64,000 nucleotides of DNA from Ditylenchus dipsaci (lineage: Eukaryota > Nematoda > Chromadorea > Rhabditida > Anguinidae), in NCBI GenBank assembly GCA_004194705.1, contig SADC01000161.1, forward strand, positions 62,001 to 126,000, written 5' to 3'. A program made the translations under genes and the position numbers. Each line of letters begins with the position of its first letter. Within the stretch, counting starts at the first letter, position 1. This document shows positions 20,752-32,039 of this stretch, piece after piece. A model generated the notes under the pieces. The model was not told the origin of the DNA and searched no databases. It saw only the letters and a program-made list of their open reading frames with translations.

Positions 20752-20968
20752 CCGTGTTTCCTCTAAATGCGGCAATTAGAAGCATGCAATTTTTCAAACT
20801 TCAAGTGGTTCAAAACTCGTCTTTTAATTTACTGTTTGAGCTGTGTAAAAACTGCAGATTAGATTTTTGAAATCCCTTGCAGGCACTTTCCAGACAGCTC
20901 AAACAGTAAATAAAAACATAAATTTTAGACCACTTGAAGTTAAGGAGCGGCAATTAGAGAAAATACAG
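20752..20968. mobile_element. TA-flanked MITE, CCGTATT family
   Basis: The ends are CCGTGTTTCCTCTAAATGCG and CGGCAATTAGAGAAAATACAG with TA outside. The arms share AACTTCAAGTGGT and TTTACTGTTTGAGCTGT. Confidence 0.75.
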
Positions 20969-21094
20969 TATGTATATCCAAATAATATCCCAAAATGAAG
21001 CGGCGAGTCTGGCAAAATTTGTAGTATATTTGGATATTCATATTAATAGAGAAAAGTAGAACAAAAAAAATATATGATTAAAATTGCTCTGGGG

Positions 21095-24000
21095 CAGGGT
21101 GACCAAGTCGGATTGGTGAAAACTAAGACAAAAATTTCAAAAACTAAGATCTTGGGCCGAAAACTAAGAAAATCACAAAAATGACTCGGAAGCGTATTTT
21201 TTATTCAAATTGCACCGTAAACACAACAAAAAAATAGCAGGTGAACTATAAAATCAAATTAAAAGTATTTTTCCCACCCACGAATTCGATTCAACAACAA
21301 ACTATTCTTCAGCAGAAAATCGTGCATTTCAGTACAATTCATATCGAAGTTGACTTTTGTTTGGACCAACGATTTCACCGTTCCGACTTGAAGCAAATTT
21401 CTTTCGTCTGTCCATTGAGCCGAGCACAAAGAGAAAATTCCCTCAACAAATGCATTGGACACAGGAATAGAGAGAATCGCACTGACCAACTGATAGACGA
21501 TTGGGAGCGAACCATTGCCTTCGAAAATCTTCATCCATTTTTTATCTGCTCCCAATGCATTGAGCGACTTTGGCGGCACTTGCTGAAGAAGAGTATTTAG
21601 CGTCGAAACCTAAAATGAAAGTAATATAAACAAACATCAACTAACAACGGGACTTTTGCATTTATACCTCATCAAGCAACGAATCCTCGTCTGCCAATCT
21701 GGATAGAGCTGAGAGGCGAGAGAGAAAACTTCTCCGTAACCGACTTCAGGGAGACCTAGCATAACCCACGTCATGTTGGATGGCAAATGGGCTAGATGGA
21801 ACCATTTGTTGATGTACTCGAGAGCAGTTTCATAGAATTCCTAGACAACATCAACAGCTGATGATTTGGAAATGATAAATGAAACAAACTTCGAAGCAGG
21901 ATTTCAAATAATTGACTCGATTTTTATCAAAGAGCCGACCCAACGAGATCGAAGTAGCTGCGCCATAGAACGACGCTTGTTGTCGACTGATTACCTGCCC
22001 TCTGAATGAATGCATAATGTCCACTAATTCCGGAAGTAGAGCTTTTGTACGCTAAAAATACGAATGACAAAAAAAGAATGTCCGGCTACAAAAATGTACT
22101 TGAAGAAGTAGAATTGGCTTTTCAAAAACCTGAAGCACGCTCTGAAGAAATTGCACAATGATTTTGGCCTCACTTGAAGAGAAAAAGTCCTCGAGCATCT
22201 TTGGTGGTAAAAAAAAAGCTCAGAAAAGCTCATGGAAGGCATCCCAGAGTTGCAACATCCTATTCAAAACATTCCCTAGAGTCGTCCATCTTGTTGCCGT
22301 ATGAGTAAGCAGCGTAGCATAGTTCACCTGCATAGATTACTGAAGCAACTATCGTCAAAATCAACAAAAATTAAGCCTACCTCGTGACGCAAGTCGAACT
22401 TTTTTGACGCAATGTCGACCCTTTAAAGTAGCTGGCAATTTTGTAGACGATTGCTTCGATGTCTACCGGAATACGTTCTTCCTGCATCGAACGAGTGTTT
22501 GGGCACATCTTGTAGGATCGAGGACGCGACTCTTGTCACGGAATTTTTCCTTCCTTGAAGTTGAACCTATCCTTGAATTGCTCGGATCGAGGACTTGCAA
22601 GACCAATATCCTAAAATTAAAGTGTAAATTAGCTAATTTTAGAATTTTCGCATAACTCTCATATTCGACATAAAATTTATCCGTCAACAAACCAAGAAGA
22701 CTAGCTCGAATCGATTACAACTCATTATCGCAACGGCAAAAACATCAGCAGTACCTCGAGCGATTGGAAACTGGATAGAAAGTGGCTCATTGGCTCGCAC
22801 ATCTGTTTTAAGGCTGACTCGAAAGGCTCTAGGAGTCTCACCATCTTATTGACTATCGCCCATTCCTCCTTCTCCATATTTAACTCGGTCTTATCCCCCT
22901 GTAAGATACATTCAAGGCTTTCTGCTACTCCACGAGCTTTGTCACATATAGAAAGAAAAATTTCAACGAGAAGGCACATCAGCAAACAATATAGTCATAA
23001 GAGTCAATTAGATTATCAAGTCAATAAGATACCTGTTCTAGAGAATGAAGAGGAACTTCGAGTGTTGTTGCTTCTGCTTCAGTCAATCCCATGCCAGATT
23101 GCTGTGTTTGAAATATCCCACCAAACTACGACAGCGCTTCGGAAATGCAGAAATTTCTTTTTCTTCGAAGACGGCTTTGTTTACGACTAGATTAAGCTTA
23201 TGCGCACCACAGTCAGCATGAAAGTAACCTTCAGTTTCAAACGCCTGAAAATAAGCGTAAAAATACTGGAAAACATGATCTACTATCAACAAATTGAACC
23301 TTTTTCATATTGCTACCTTCTTCGAAGAAAAACATAAGTCTTTTCGAACGGAATCTCCCATTTTCGAAGCACTTTTTCTACCATCTTGCTGATTGTCTCA
23401 AAATTGTGGCTTCCCGAGAACGATTGAACACAGAGGATAAATTTAAGGACCGTGAAATTCGCAAAATACTGGCTAAGAAAAAATATCCTTCGTTTCACTC
23501 ATAAATATGAACTAATCCGCTTCCAAAATGGCTCATAAATAATTAGATGAAACTTGGTATTTTTGAAAAAAAGTTTTGAAAAAAAGTAATGTCCGCAACA
23601 TGTATTTGAACCGTGCAGATGAATTCACTGCAGATGAATTCACATAGATCCTTTGAAATTTTATGCACTTTTCTCCAATTTTCTAATCTGAGATTTCTGA
23701 AATAGGAATTTACAACGGATATCCGTGACGGATGATTTTTTAAACTACGTAATGGAGGTGAAGGATGGTTCACGGACTTCAGTAATATTGATCCCGTTAC
23801 TTAAACAAAAGTCTCTGACCTCCGATGCTCCAATTTTACGACAAAATGGGATGACTTGATAGTCAAAGAACGTGTCAAAATGTTAAAAACAAAAGAATCT
23901 TCTGGAAAAGTTTCCTCACTAGTTGTTGGTTTTTATTGTTTTATAGTGATTATGTGCTCAATAAATTATGAAAACTCGATTAACGTCGGCGTGTAAGAGG
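21095..24000. mobile_element. hAT transposon, one end identified
   Basis: The 3' terminus (plus-strand left) reads CAGGGTGACCAAGTCGGATT, typical of hAT ends, just beyond the transposase C-terminus. The opposite end could not be found. The region near 24000 is occupied by the end of a Tigger-like element, so the 5' end may be lost. Confidence 0.55.
21259..23500 (-). pseudogene. hAT transposase, multi-exon and probably defective
   Basis: From the 5' side: SGSHNFETISKMVEKVLRKW and GSNMKK (about 23310-23440), DCGAHKLNLVVNKAVFEEK then RCRSLVGYFKHS (23083-23230), VNKMVRLLEPFESALKQM (22800-22880), TATRWTTLGNVLNRMLQLWD (22250-22310), MLEDFFSSSEAKIIVQFLQ (22110-22200). The C-terminal dimerisation domain (21259-21579) contains ILSIPVSNAFVEGIFSL, with the RN.L motif (ERNLLQVGTVKSLVQTKV). 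This is the RNase H-like plus hAT-dimerisation layout. Short introns separate some blocks, but frames shift without clear splice sites, so it is probably inactive. Confidence 0.8.
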
Positions 24001-24105
24001 TAAGTAAAATGTCTCTCTGATTAACGACTTCCTGATTAACGTCCCTCTCTGATTAACGTCCTTTTAGGGTTGGTCCCTGCGAGACGTTAATCAGAGAGTC
24101 GACTG
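24001..24105. mobile_element. Terminus of another Tigger-like element
   Basis: The end reads GAGACGTTAATCAGAGAGTC GACTG, then TA. Inside are three CTGATTAACGTCC iterations and GGTTGGTCCCTGCGAGACG, the counterpart of the GGGACCGGCGCC stretch at 8028. The other terminus was not found. Confidence 0.6.
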
Positions 24106-24711
24106 TACCTAATTTTATGAACCAAATCAAGCCCAAAGTGCCAGTTTATCGCAAATTGACTGCAGAGTATTTAGACAATGTTAGTGATCAAGTTTTATTT
24201 AATTTTTATTTTTAGCCCAACTATGTCATAATGTTTGTTTTAACTTGAAGTAGGTGCGCAACATCAGAGTGTGCTCTATCTAATGAGCATATCTTTACAG
24301 TCGACGCTGGATAGTACGTATCCCTTGGGGACCGGCCGGAAGGGTAAAAAGTACGTACTATATACTATCGAGCGTAAGTACAATCGAGTGCCCTTCACCA
24401 CAAAAACTATAAAGATACGTCAGGGCTCTTTTTCATCCTTTATTCAAATATTTGCCTTTTATTTAACACCCCAAATTTTATAAAAACTTTGTGATTTTAC
24501 GCAAAATTTTTTATTTTTGACGTTAAATACTCAATAAGCACTGGATAAAATGATACTTTTTGAGCAAATGTCCTATATTATACCAAAATGTCCCTTATTT
24601 CAAAAATTCTCAACAAGAGCTCTGAGATAAGAACTATCGAGCTTTTTATGGAAAGGTATCTTATAAAAGGAGGAAAAGCTACTTAGGTTTAAAAAAAATG
24701 GCTTTCATGGC

Positions 24712-24790
24712 GCAGTGCGTAAATCTTTGCGTTTTTGGTCCAAATGGTATTGTAGGTTCGATCCCACGTGGTGACATGCTATTAGTTTTG
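24712..24790 (+). repeat. tRNA-like (SINE-type) sequence, left of an inverted pair
   Basis: TGGCGCAGTGCG fits an A-box and GGTTCGATCCC (24755-24765) a B-box. An inverted, diverged copy lies at 28320-28410 (minus: GGCGCACTGCGTGAG ... GCAGGTTCAATC). The acceptor ends do not form a tRNA stem. The pair forms the outer rim of the inverted structure around 24861-28307. Confidence 0.5.
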
Positions 24791-25439
24791 GCTTGTTTGA
24801 CCAGTTATAGGGGTAATTTGGATCGCTGATTCCGAATCTGGCTTCAAAAGAGTCTAATTACCGTATATTCTCTATTAATCCCCCATGGGGTATTATTTTC
24901 AACTACTCTTTTTATAAAAAGAGTCTACTCTATTTTTCAACCACTCTTCAGGGGTGGGGGATTATTAGAGAGTGGGGGATAATTACAGAGTGGGGGACTA
25001 TTTTTCAACGTAAATTTTGTTTGAATTTTCAGTAGTCCCAACACGAAAAAATGCACATTATGCGTTTCTGTCCGATTTTTTGTCTAATTATTTTTATTTT
25101 TGTTGCAAATCATTTTCAACGAGCTTGTTTTTTCTCGTCTGATCCAATCCCTGTATCAAATGAGCAATTCCCACTAGCTCCAGCTGCATGAAGATGAAGC
25201 CTGTCAACTAATATCGAAAAAATTGTCGAACAACAATTTTTTTCATCGGTCACAGCTAAATTTGCAGCAAAAGTTGGATAATAGATCAAATCTTTACTTC
25301 GCAGGTTTTCACAATATTTAGCTCGAAACTTTAAGAAAATTTCAGCACAAATAACCAAAATAACAGATCAAACCCACACTTAAAAAATCAGATTATATCG
25401 GAAAAATCAAAAACAAAATGCAGAAATACAACTAAAAAC

Positions 25440-25575
25440 ATTTGCACCAAGAAAAAGCCAATTTGATCCAAAAAAAAGTCTTTTTGAAAAAAAAAATATT
25501 TGACCAAAAAAAAAAGACTTTTTGACCCAAAAAAAAGTCTTTTTGACCCAAAAAAAAGCTTTGTCCCCAGTAAAA
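25440..25575. repeat. Low-complexity AAAAAAGTCTTTTTGACC iterations
   Basis: About five repeats of a 20-22 base phrase with A-runs (GACCCAAAAAAAAGTCTTTT). Confidence 0.8.
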
Positions 25576-25823
25576 AGGATTCATCAGTTGCAAGAATAAA
25601 TTAGGCAGCTTAAATCAGTGATTATGTGGATGCCTTAGTGCACTACAACTAATGCGATTTTCGTGTTCAGTGAGAGCATAATTTAGCAGTACCATCGTGG
25701 CCTAATTAATTTCTTGTTGCTAACTGGCTGTCAATTACGCAAACACCATTTTTCGTTTGGCTGATTTGAGAGTCAGCCTAAGCCAACGAGATCAACCGGC
25801 GCCAAGCGACTCGACCGCTCCAT

Positions 25824-27772
25824 AAGGGCTTAAAACATGGCAACGGACAAAACATGGCAAAGGGCAAGGGATTTTGAAGAAGATGCGCTCGAATAAGACG
25901 AACTGGAAAAAGAAGGGCAACCGTAAAGAACTGAAGAAACTTTGGAGAAACTAAATGAAGATTAATATTCCATGTTTTTAAGCTCCATTCATACTCTCGC
26001 GGGACACGGGACAATTTTTCAAAACACGTTTTTGTCTCTATCTCGGCTTCCATCCATCATTTTTCACTACTTTTAATAGATTCACAAGGAAACAAATAAT
26101 GATCTACAACATATGGATAACATATTTGCCATGATCAGTATCGAAAACGGTTTTTAGGCTGTCCCGAAGGTCAATGTCACGTGGGACAAATCCCTATACA
26201 GTTGCGGACAATTGATAGAAAACGACAACAAATTTTTTTGAATTGTGTGTTGTTTCGACTGGAAATAAGAGACTCATGCCAAACCTTAAAACACAGTTTT
26301 GTAGAGTAATTCAAGCGCTACAAAACTGGTGTATAAAATTTTTCAATGCCCACTAATTTTTAAAGTTTTTCTTACGCCTAAAAATGTAGGCAAATATTTG
26401 GCCCGACAATTGATAGAGAACGATTTCTTTTTTAAGCTAATTAATTTTATTTTTTTGTGTATTGTCAACTTTTGATGACTATTTGTAAGCCCTGTTCCTC
26501 AGCTACAATTAGGTATATCAAACTTTTTTTTGAATTATTATACGAAAAATTATGACCATAGAAATAAAAGTGTCGATTTCTAGTCAAATTCAAATAAAAT
26601 GTAAGGAAAATGGTTGTTTGACCACATAATTAAGAGCTTTTCTCCAAATTTTAAAAATCAAAATTCACGTCCTTATGCATTTTTTGAAAGCTCTATGATT
26701 TCTCTACATAATGACATTTTGATCGTTATCGTAAAATCACTCTGCACTGAGATGCGCATAGGTTGAAGTTTAAAACCCTGAAAAACTGCCGTTTTGCCTT
26801 ATTTTAAGCCATTTCAGGGTTTTAAACTTCAACCTATGCGCATCTCAGTGCAGAGTGATTTTACGATAACGATCAAAATGTCATTATGTAGAGAAATCAT
26901 AGAGCTTTCAAAAAATGCATAAGGACGTGAATTTTGATTTTAAAATTTGGAGAAAAGCTCTTAATTATGTGGTCAAACAACCATTTTCCTTACATTTTAT
27001 TTGAATTGACTAGAAATCGACACTTTTATTTCTATGGTCATAATTTTTCGTATAATAATTCAAAAAAAAAGTTTGATATACCTAATTGTAGCTGAGGAAC
27101 AGGGCTTACAAATAGTCATCAAAAGTTGACAATACACAAAAAAATAAAATTAATTAGCTTAAAAAAAGAAATCGTTCTCTATCAATTGTCGGGCCAAATA
27201 TTTGCCTACATTTTAGGCGTAAGAAAAACTTTAAAAATTAGTGGGGCATTGAAAAATTTATACACCAGTTTTGTAGCGCTTGAATTACTCTACAAAACTG
27301 TGTTTTAAGGTTTGGCATGAGTCTCTTATTTCCAGTCGAAACAACACACAATTCAAAAAAATTTGTTGTCGTTTTCTATCAATTGTCCGCAACTGTATAG
27401 GGATTTGTCCCACGTGACATTGACCTTCGGGACAGCCTAAAAACCGTTTTCGATACTGATCATGGCAAATATGTTATCCATATGTTGTAGATCATTATTT
27501 GTTTCCTTGTGAATCTATTAAAAGTAGTGAAAAATGATGGATGGAAGCCGAGATAGAGACAAAAACGTGTTTGAAAAATTGTCCCGTGTCCCGCGAGAGT
27601 ATGAATGGAGCTTAAAAAACATGGAATATTAATCTTCATTTAGTTTTCTCCAAAGTTTCTTCAGTTCTTTACGGTCGCCCTCCTTCTTCCAGTTCGTCTT
27701 ATTCGAGCGCATCTTCTTCAAAATCCCTTGCCCTTTGCCATGTTTTGTCTTTCCATGTTTTGTCCCTTAATT
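25824..27772. repeat. 1.95-kb near-perfect palindrome
   Basis: The left arm (25824-26783) and right arm (26813-27772) are reverse complements almost base for base, centred near 26798, with about 30 unpaired bases (TGCCGTTTTGCCTTATTTTA). Outer markers are ACATGGCAAAGGGCAAGGGA and its inverse, inner markers GGTTGAAGTTTAAAACCC and its inverse. Differences are few and mostly single-base indels. Open frames in one arm are mirrored in the other (25778-26053 minus, 27126-27308 plus) and resemble no known protein. Confidence 0.92.
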
Positions 27773-27790
27773 ATATTATTCGATAATTAA

Positions 27791-28022
27791 AGGGCCATTG
27801 CCGTCTCCGACAACGGTTGTCCCCCGCCAATTCAAAATTTTTTCTTTATCGTCGGATTTACGTACAAATTTTTCAACTCGGTTTCTAACAAAACTATACT
27901 AAAATTACATTCTAGGCCTTGTTTTGTTAGAAACCAAGCTCAAAAATCCGTACAGAAGTCGAATGATCAGGCAAACAAATTGAATTGGCGGGGGACAATT
28001 CAAAACAGGTGGCAATGACCCT
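27791..28022. mobile_element. piggyBac-like MITE
   Basis: TTAA flanks (27787-27790, 28023-28026). The ends are AGGGCCATTGCC and GGCAATGACCCT. The arms contain CCCCCGCCAATTCAAAA and TTTCTAACAAAACTA as in the other copies. Confidence 0.8.
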
Positions 28023-28035
28023 TTAAGAGGGGTAC

Positions 28036-28112
28036 GTCAGGTTTGATCGCCACGAATTTGATCGCCGGCTAATTTTGATCGCCACAAAATTGATCGCCAC
28101 AAATTAATTTAA
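28036..28112. repeat. Iterated TTTGATCGCCACAAA cluster
   Basis: Four GATCGCC units at 15-20 base spacing in one orientation. The same motif forms both ends of the foldback at 44144-44556. No inverted partner was found close by. Confidence 0.6.
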
Positions 28113-28449
28113 TCTTTCCCTAAGTTTCCTAAATTTTGGTGTCTAATAAAAATGTTGACCCAAAAAGACGATTTTTAGGGTGGGGGATTATTAGAGAGTG
28201 GGGGATTATTTTTCAACCCCCCTCGGGGGGAGGGGGATTGGAGGGGTGTTGGATTAATAGAGAGTGGGGGTTTATTAGAGAGTGGGGGATTGATAGAGAA
28301 TATACGGTACCTCTAAAACTGGTCAAACAAGCCAAAATAAGTAGCATGTCACCGCGTAAGATTGAACCTGCAACACCATTTTGGTCCAACAAACGCAAAC
28401 GCTCACGCAGTGCGCCACCGGGAACATTTTTGAAACCCAAGTAGCTTTT

Positions 28450-29000
28450 TCCCTTCTTCAACGAGCCTCTTGAACTATTAGGAAAAGAAAATTGCACAAT
28501 TACATAAATAACCTATAATTCAAGAAAATTTAACAACTCGATGTAACAAATTGTTACCTTGTATATTCAAAACTTTAAAAGTGAAGGCGAATGAAAATTC
28601 GGACTTATTCTCAACGGGTACCGAGTTTCAAGCTTTTCGTTGTTGTTTTGCTAAACTTTTGCAAAAAAGTGAGCTAAGTAGATTCAAAATTGATAAATTC
28701 TTTTACTTCAACAAGCTGCTCATATACCATTTGTGTGTTTTTGAATAAAGATATCTTAACATCTTCTTATGACATTCATGGTAAAAAGAAACTTTTTGCA
28801 AAAATTTAGCAAAAAACATCAAGAGAAAGCTCAAAAAGCAGTACTCATTGAGTGATACAACCAAAACTACGAATTCATTTCGAATAGAGAAAAAAGTCAA
28901 AAGTAAACATCAGCTGATGGTTGCTTGTCATTTTGGTCGCCAACTAAACGAAAATTGAATAAATTTTCAATGACAAAATTTATTTCCACTTGGGATCATT
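28450..29000. other. No gene recognised
   Basis: AT-rich DNA between two element ends. The short frames at 28551-28748 and 28703-28900 overlap on opposite strands and show no motifs. Confidence 0.4.
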
Positions 29001-29085
29001 CAAAGTACGTACTATCGAGCGTCAACTCATTCAGTTAGGGCCAGCTCTAGAGTGCGTACTATCGAGTGTACGCACTATCGATTTC

Positions 29086-29621
29086 AAAGTTGCCTTATTT
29101 GAAAAGGATCTTACCGAACAATGAAAAAGAGTGAGAAATATCAAGCGTGACTGATATTTCTATGCTTGCTCTATGATTGTATTTGCTTCTATATACTCAT
29201 TTGCTTGCCTTCAGAAAATTGATTGCTCTCGTTCTGAATGAACTATCTATATATATATGACAACGACGCCCTGAATTTGCTAACCGGGTTGTATGAGCTT
29301 AAGTCAATTGTTGTGCTTTTGATATTCACGAAAGTGGAAGGGAATCTTTGCTCCTTAGCTTCGGACTTAGTGTCATAAGTGTACTTCGAATGAACTTAGT
29401 ATCAGCAATGAGTGAAATTGATAGTGTTCGAGAATGATTCATAAATCTCTTTCATTCTATTTCATAAATCCTTTTCCGGTTACTAAAATCAACAAAAAAT
29501 ATTTCATTTTTTTTATATTTCAATTTTTTTAGATGAAACATCAAACAATCTGTGAAAAAAACAATTTTCATTTCTGATGAATTCAATGTGAAGGAAGCAT
29601 TGCCCGAAGAGCCGACATCTA
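29086..29621. other. Probable 3' flank of the repeat-protein gene; otherwise nothing seen
   Basis: Unique sequence downstream (minus sense) of the stop at 29622. A run of TATATATATA lies near 29248. No other feature was found. Confidence 0.4.
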
Positions 29622-30413
29622 CTATTCGATTTTATTAGATGGGGTCTGCTCTTGAGTTTGAGTCAAGATCTTCTTATTGGCACCAGGGGTCATCATCTGC
29701 TCACTTTCCTCAGGGGTCATCATCCGCTCATTTCAGCATTTATGGGGGGGTCACCAGGATCAGCATCTTCATCATGATTGGCACCAGGGGTCATGATCTG
29801 CTCACTGTCCTCAGGGGTCATCATCTGCTCATTGGCACCAGGATTCAGCATCTTCTGATTGGCACCAGGGTCATGATCTGCTCACTGTCCTCGGGGTCAT
29901 CATCTGCTCACTTTCCTCAGGGGTCATCATCTGCTCATTGGCACCAGGAGTCAGCATCTTATGATTGGCACCAGGGTCATGATCTGCTCACTGTCCTCAG
30001 GGGTCATCATCTGCTCATTGGCACCAGATTCAGCATCTTCTGATTGGCACCAGGGGTCATGATCTGCTCACTGTCCTCAGGGGTCATCATCTGCTCACTT
30101 TCCTCAGGGGTCATCATCCGCTCATTGGCACCAGGAGTCAGCATCTTATGATTGGCACCAGGGGTCATGATCTGCTCACTGTCCTCAGGGGTCATCATCT
30201 GCTCACTTTCCTCAGGGTCATCATCCGCTCATTGGCACCAGGAGTCAGCATCTTATGATTGGCACCAGGGGTCATGATCTGCTCACTGTCTCAGGGGTCA
30301 TCATCTGCTCATTGGCACCAGGATTCAGCATCTTCTGATTGGCACCAGGGGTCATGATCTGCTCACTGTCCTCAGGGGTCATCATCTGCTCCTGAACTGC
30401 TACAACTGCATTC
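29622..30413 (-). CDS. Terminal exon of a protein built from 9-residue MMTPEDSEQ-type repeats
   Basis: On the minus strand an acceptor (TTTATCTTAG, 30414) is followed by NAVVAVQEQ and then about 28 modules of 27 bp. They alternate among MMTPEDSEQ, IMTPGANQK or HK, and MLTPGANER, so the higher-order unit is 81 bp (27 residues). The exon ends cleanly with TQTQEQTPSNKIE and a stop at 29622-29624. The composition (Met, Thr-Pro, Glu, Ser, Gln) suggests a disordered, possibly secreted or phosphorylated protein; I recognise no family. Single-base losses within modules (for example near 30285, 30218, 30025 and 29895) break the frame several times. They could be polymerase slippage, decay or sequencing error. 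Upstream exons were not identified. Confidence 0.65.
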
Positions 30414-30681
30414 CTAAGATAAAGGAAAATATCCTGTTATTTTATCAAAAACCAGTGTTGTGCACCTCATTTCGCCTCTTATTTTCTCCTTCTCATTTTT
30501 TTTACCTTTTTTTATTTTTTGTTACATGAAATTTTCCCACAAGTTTGAGCTGTTCGAAATATTTTTGGTAAACTTGTTGGCAATTCTAAAAGCTTTTTCG
30601 AAAAGAAATTTTGATATAAGCCACTTACGCTATGAGCCACTATGTCATACGCTAAGCCACCCACCACACCCCAACCGCTAG
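30414..30681. other. Upstream intron of the repeat-protein gene, no exon identified
   Basis: Pyrimidine-rich on the plus strand (TTTTTTTACCTTTTTTTATT). I found no upstream coding exon or start codon with a convincing donor. Confidence 0.35.
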
Positions 30682-31648
30682 AGATTTTTTGTGGTCTAGC
30701 TTGTTATAGCAAAAATTGTGCTTAATATGTAAGAGCATGGAGGTACTACAACTTAAAAAATCAGTGAACTTAAAGTACAAAAAATTGAAAAACATGCCAA
30801 AATATTACCCTATTTGCTCTAATAATCGGCCACTCTCTGTTAAATGGCCACTCTCTAATAAACGGCCACCCTCAGGGGCCTATATTTTAGCCCAGAGTCA
30901 ACATTTTGCAGATTTGTTTTTTGCATTTCTCAGTTACCATAAGCCTTCATGATTCCACCTTTCAGATTGTGGTTCAGCACCCAAAAATTTCAAAATCGAA
31001 AGATTTTTTCCAATTTTTAGGAGTGAAAAATCAACGGCCATGGCCGATTATTACAGCAAATACGGTAAGTTCCTAAAAAAGAAATACCGGTTTACCCATT
31101 CAAAATCAGCACGTTTTTCATTTTTTGTGTACTGAAATGTCCTAATTTTTTTATGTTGTAGTTATAAAATGTCAATATCGCTCAATTCATTGTTTTTTAC
31201 TCGAAACAACTCTTTTTCGTATATTTTACTTGCTTAGCTCGAATGTTTTTACACGGTTTTGTAGCTGAGATGTTTCTCTATCGATTGAGTGATCAAACAA
31301 TATAATTTTTAAAAAAATTTACTTAATGTAAGGTGAAAAACCACTAAGAATACCGAGGTAAAAAACATGTTTCTTCACCTTACATTAGGTAAAATTTTCT
31401 CAAATTTTTTTTTAACTGGGGTGTTTGATCACTTAATCGATAGAGAAACATCTCAGATACAATACCGTGTAAAAGATTCCAGATAAGCAAGTAAATATAT
31501 AAAAAAGAGGTGTTTTAAGTCAAAAACACCGAATTTAGTGCGAAATCGCCTAATTAGGCGATATTGACAACTATAGTTGTAGCACCACTATAGTACTAGA
31601 TTTCAGCACAACATTTTCTATAACAAGCTAGACCAAAAAAAGTTCTCG
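30682..31648. mobile_element. Inverted-repeat element containing a TA-MITE and an inner foldback
   Basis: The outer ends pair GTGGTCTAGCTTGTTATAGC (30689) with TATAACAAGCTAGACC (31620-31635). Inside are the TA-flanked MITE 30808-31065 and inverted arms at about 31160-31330/31375-31585 (AAACATCTCAG, CGATAGAGAAACATC, CACCTTACATTA). No coding sequence is recognised. Confidence 0.6.
30808..31065. mobile_element. TA-flanked MITE, CCGTATT family
   Basis: The ends are CCCTATTTGCTCTAATAATC and GATTATTACAGCAAATACGG beside TA. The left end carries GGCCACTCTCTAATAAACGG iterations. Confidence 0.72.
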
Positions 31649-31734
31649 GCTCAGGAGGCATAACTTGGTGTTTTTAGGAGAAAAGTTATGGTATGACTTG
31701 AAGTTTGTTAAGTTAAAGTTTGTCGAAAAAATTG

Positions 31735-32010
31735 GCGTTAATCGATTTGATCTACACCGTTTTGATCTACAACCGATTTGATCTACACCATTTTGATCGG
31801 GTGTACTGAAGAATTTAAAAAACTATTTGCTAAAAGGCACATTTGCTAAAAAAAACTTTTGCTAAAAAAAATTTTGCTAAAAAAAATTTTGCTAAAGGCA
31901 CATTTGCTGAAAAATATTTGCTAAAAGCACGTTTGCTAAAAAATTTGCTAAAGGCACATTTGTTAAAAAAAAATTTGCTAAAGGCACACTTGGTAAAAAT
32001 TTTTGCTAAA
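31735..32010. repeat. Two clusters of iterated motifs (TTGATCTACACC; TTTGCTAAAAGGCACA)
   Basis: At 31740-31800 TTTGATCTACACCG occurs three to four times. At 31822-32010 TTTGCTAAAAAGGCACA-type phrases occur about ten times. Frames open across the second cluster on both strands, giving KNFAKG- or FSKCAF-type repeats, but this is a consequence of the repeat rather than evidence of a gene. Confidence 0.7.
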
Positions 32011-32039
32011 TGCCTTTTCTGGTTCTTTTGTGTCACAGA

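Larger units (their letters stand above)
24861..28307. mobile_element. Inverted-repeat element, CCGTATA TA-flanked ends with iterated AGAGAGTGGGGGATTATT
   Basis: The left terminus is CCGTATATTCTCTATTAATC and the right terminus the inverse (GATTGATAGAGAATATACGG), both beside TA. Each end carries several GGGGGATTATTAGAGAGTG iterations (24955-25010 and 28175-28290). The interior contains the palindrome 25824-27772 and the piggyBac-like MITE 27791-28022. No transposase is recognised. Confidence 0.6.
24298..29085. mobile_element. Tigger-like element with nested insertions, right end incomplete
   Basis: The left end CAGTCGACGCTGGATAGTAC lies after TA and is followed by GGGGACCGGCCGGAAGGG and AGTACGTACTATATACTATC. 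At 29003-29085 the same motifs appear inverted (AGTACGTACTATCGAGCG, GGGCCAGCTCTAGAGTGCG), without a clear CTG-TA terminus. The interior holds tRNA-like flanks, a TA-flanked inverted repeat, a giant palindrome and a piggyBac-like MITE. No transposase is seen. Confidence 0.45.

Noticed and set aside
29639..30043. Plus-strand open frame of 134 codons across the minisatellite
   Set aside because: The minus strand gives a conserved modular protein with splice acceptor and natural stop. The plus frame changes module reading when indels occur.
29660..30400. CRISPR-like array of regularly spaced repeats
   Set aside because: The units are contiguous 27-bp coding modules without unique spacers, in a eukaryotic context. 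It is a coding minisatellite.
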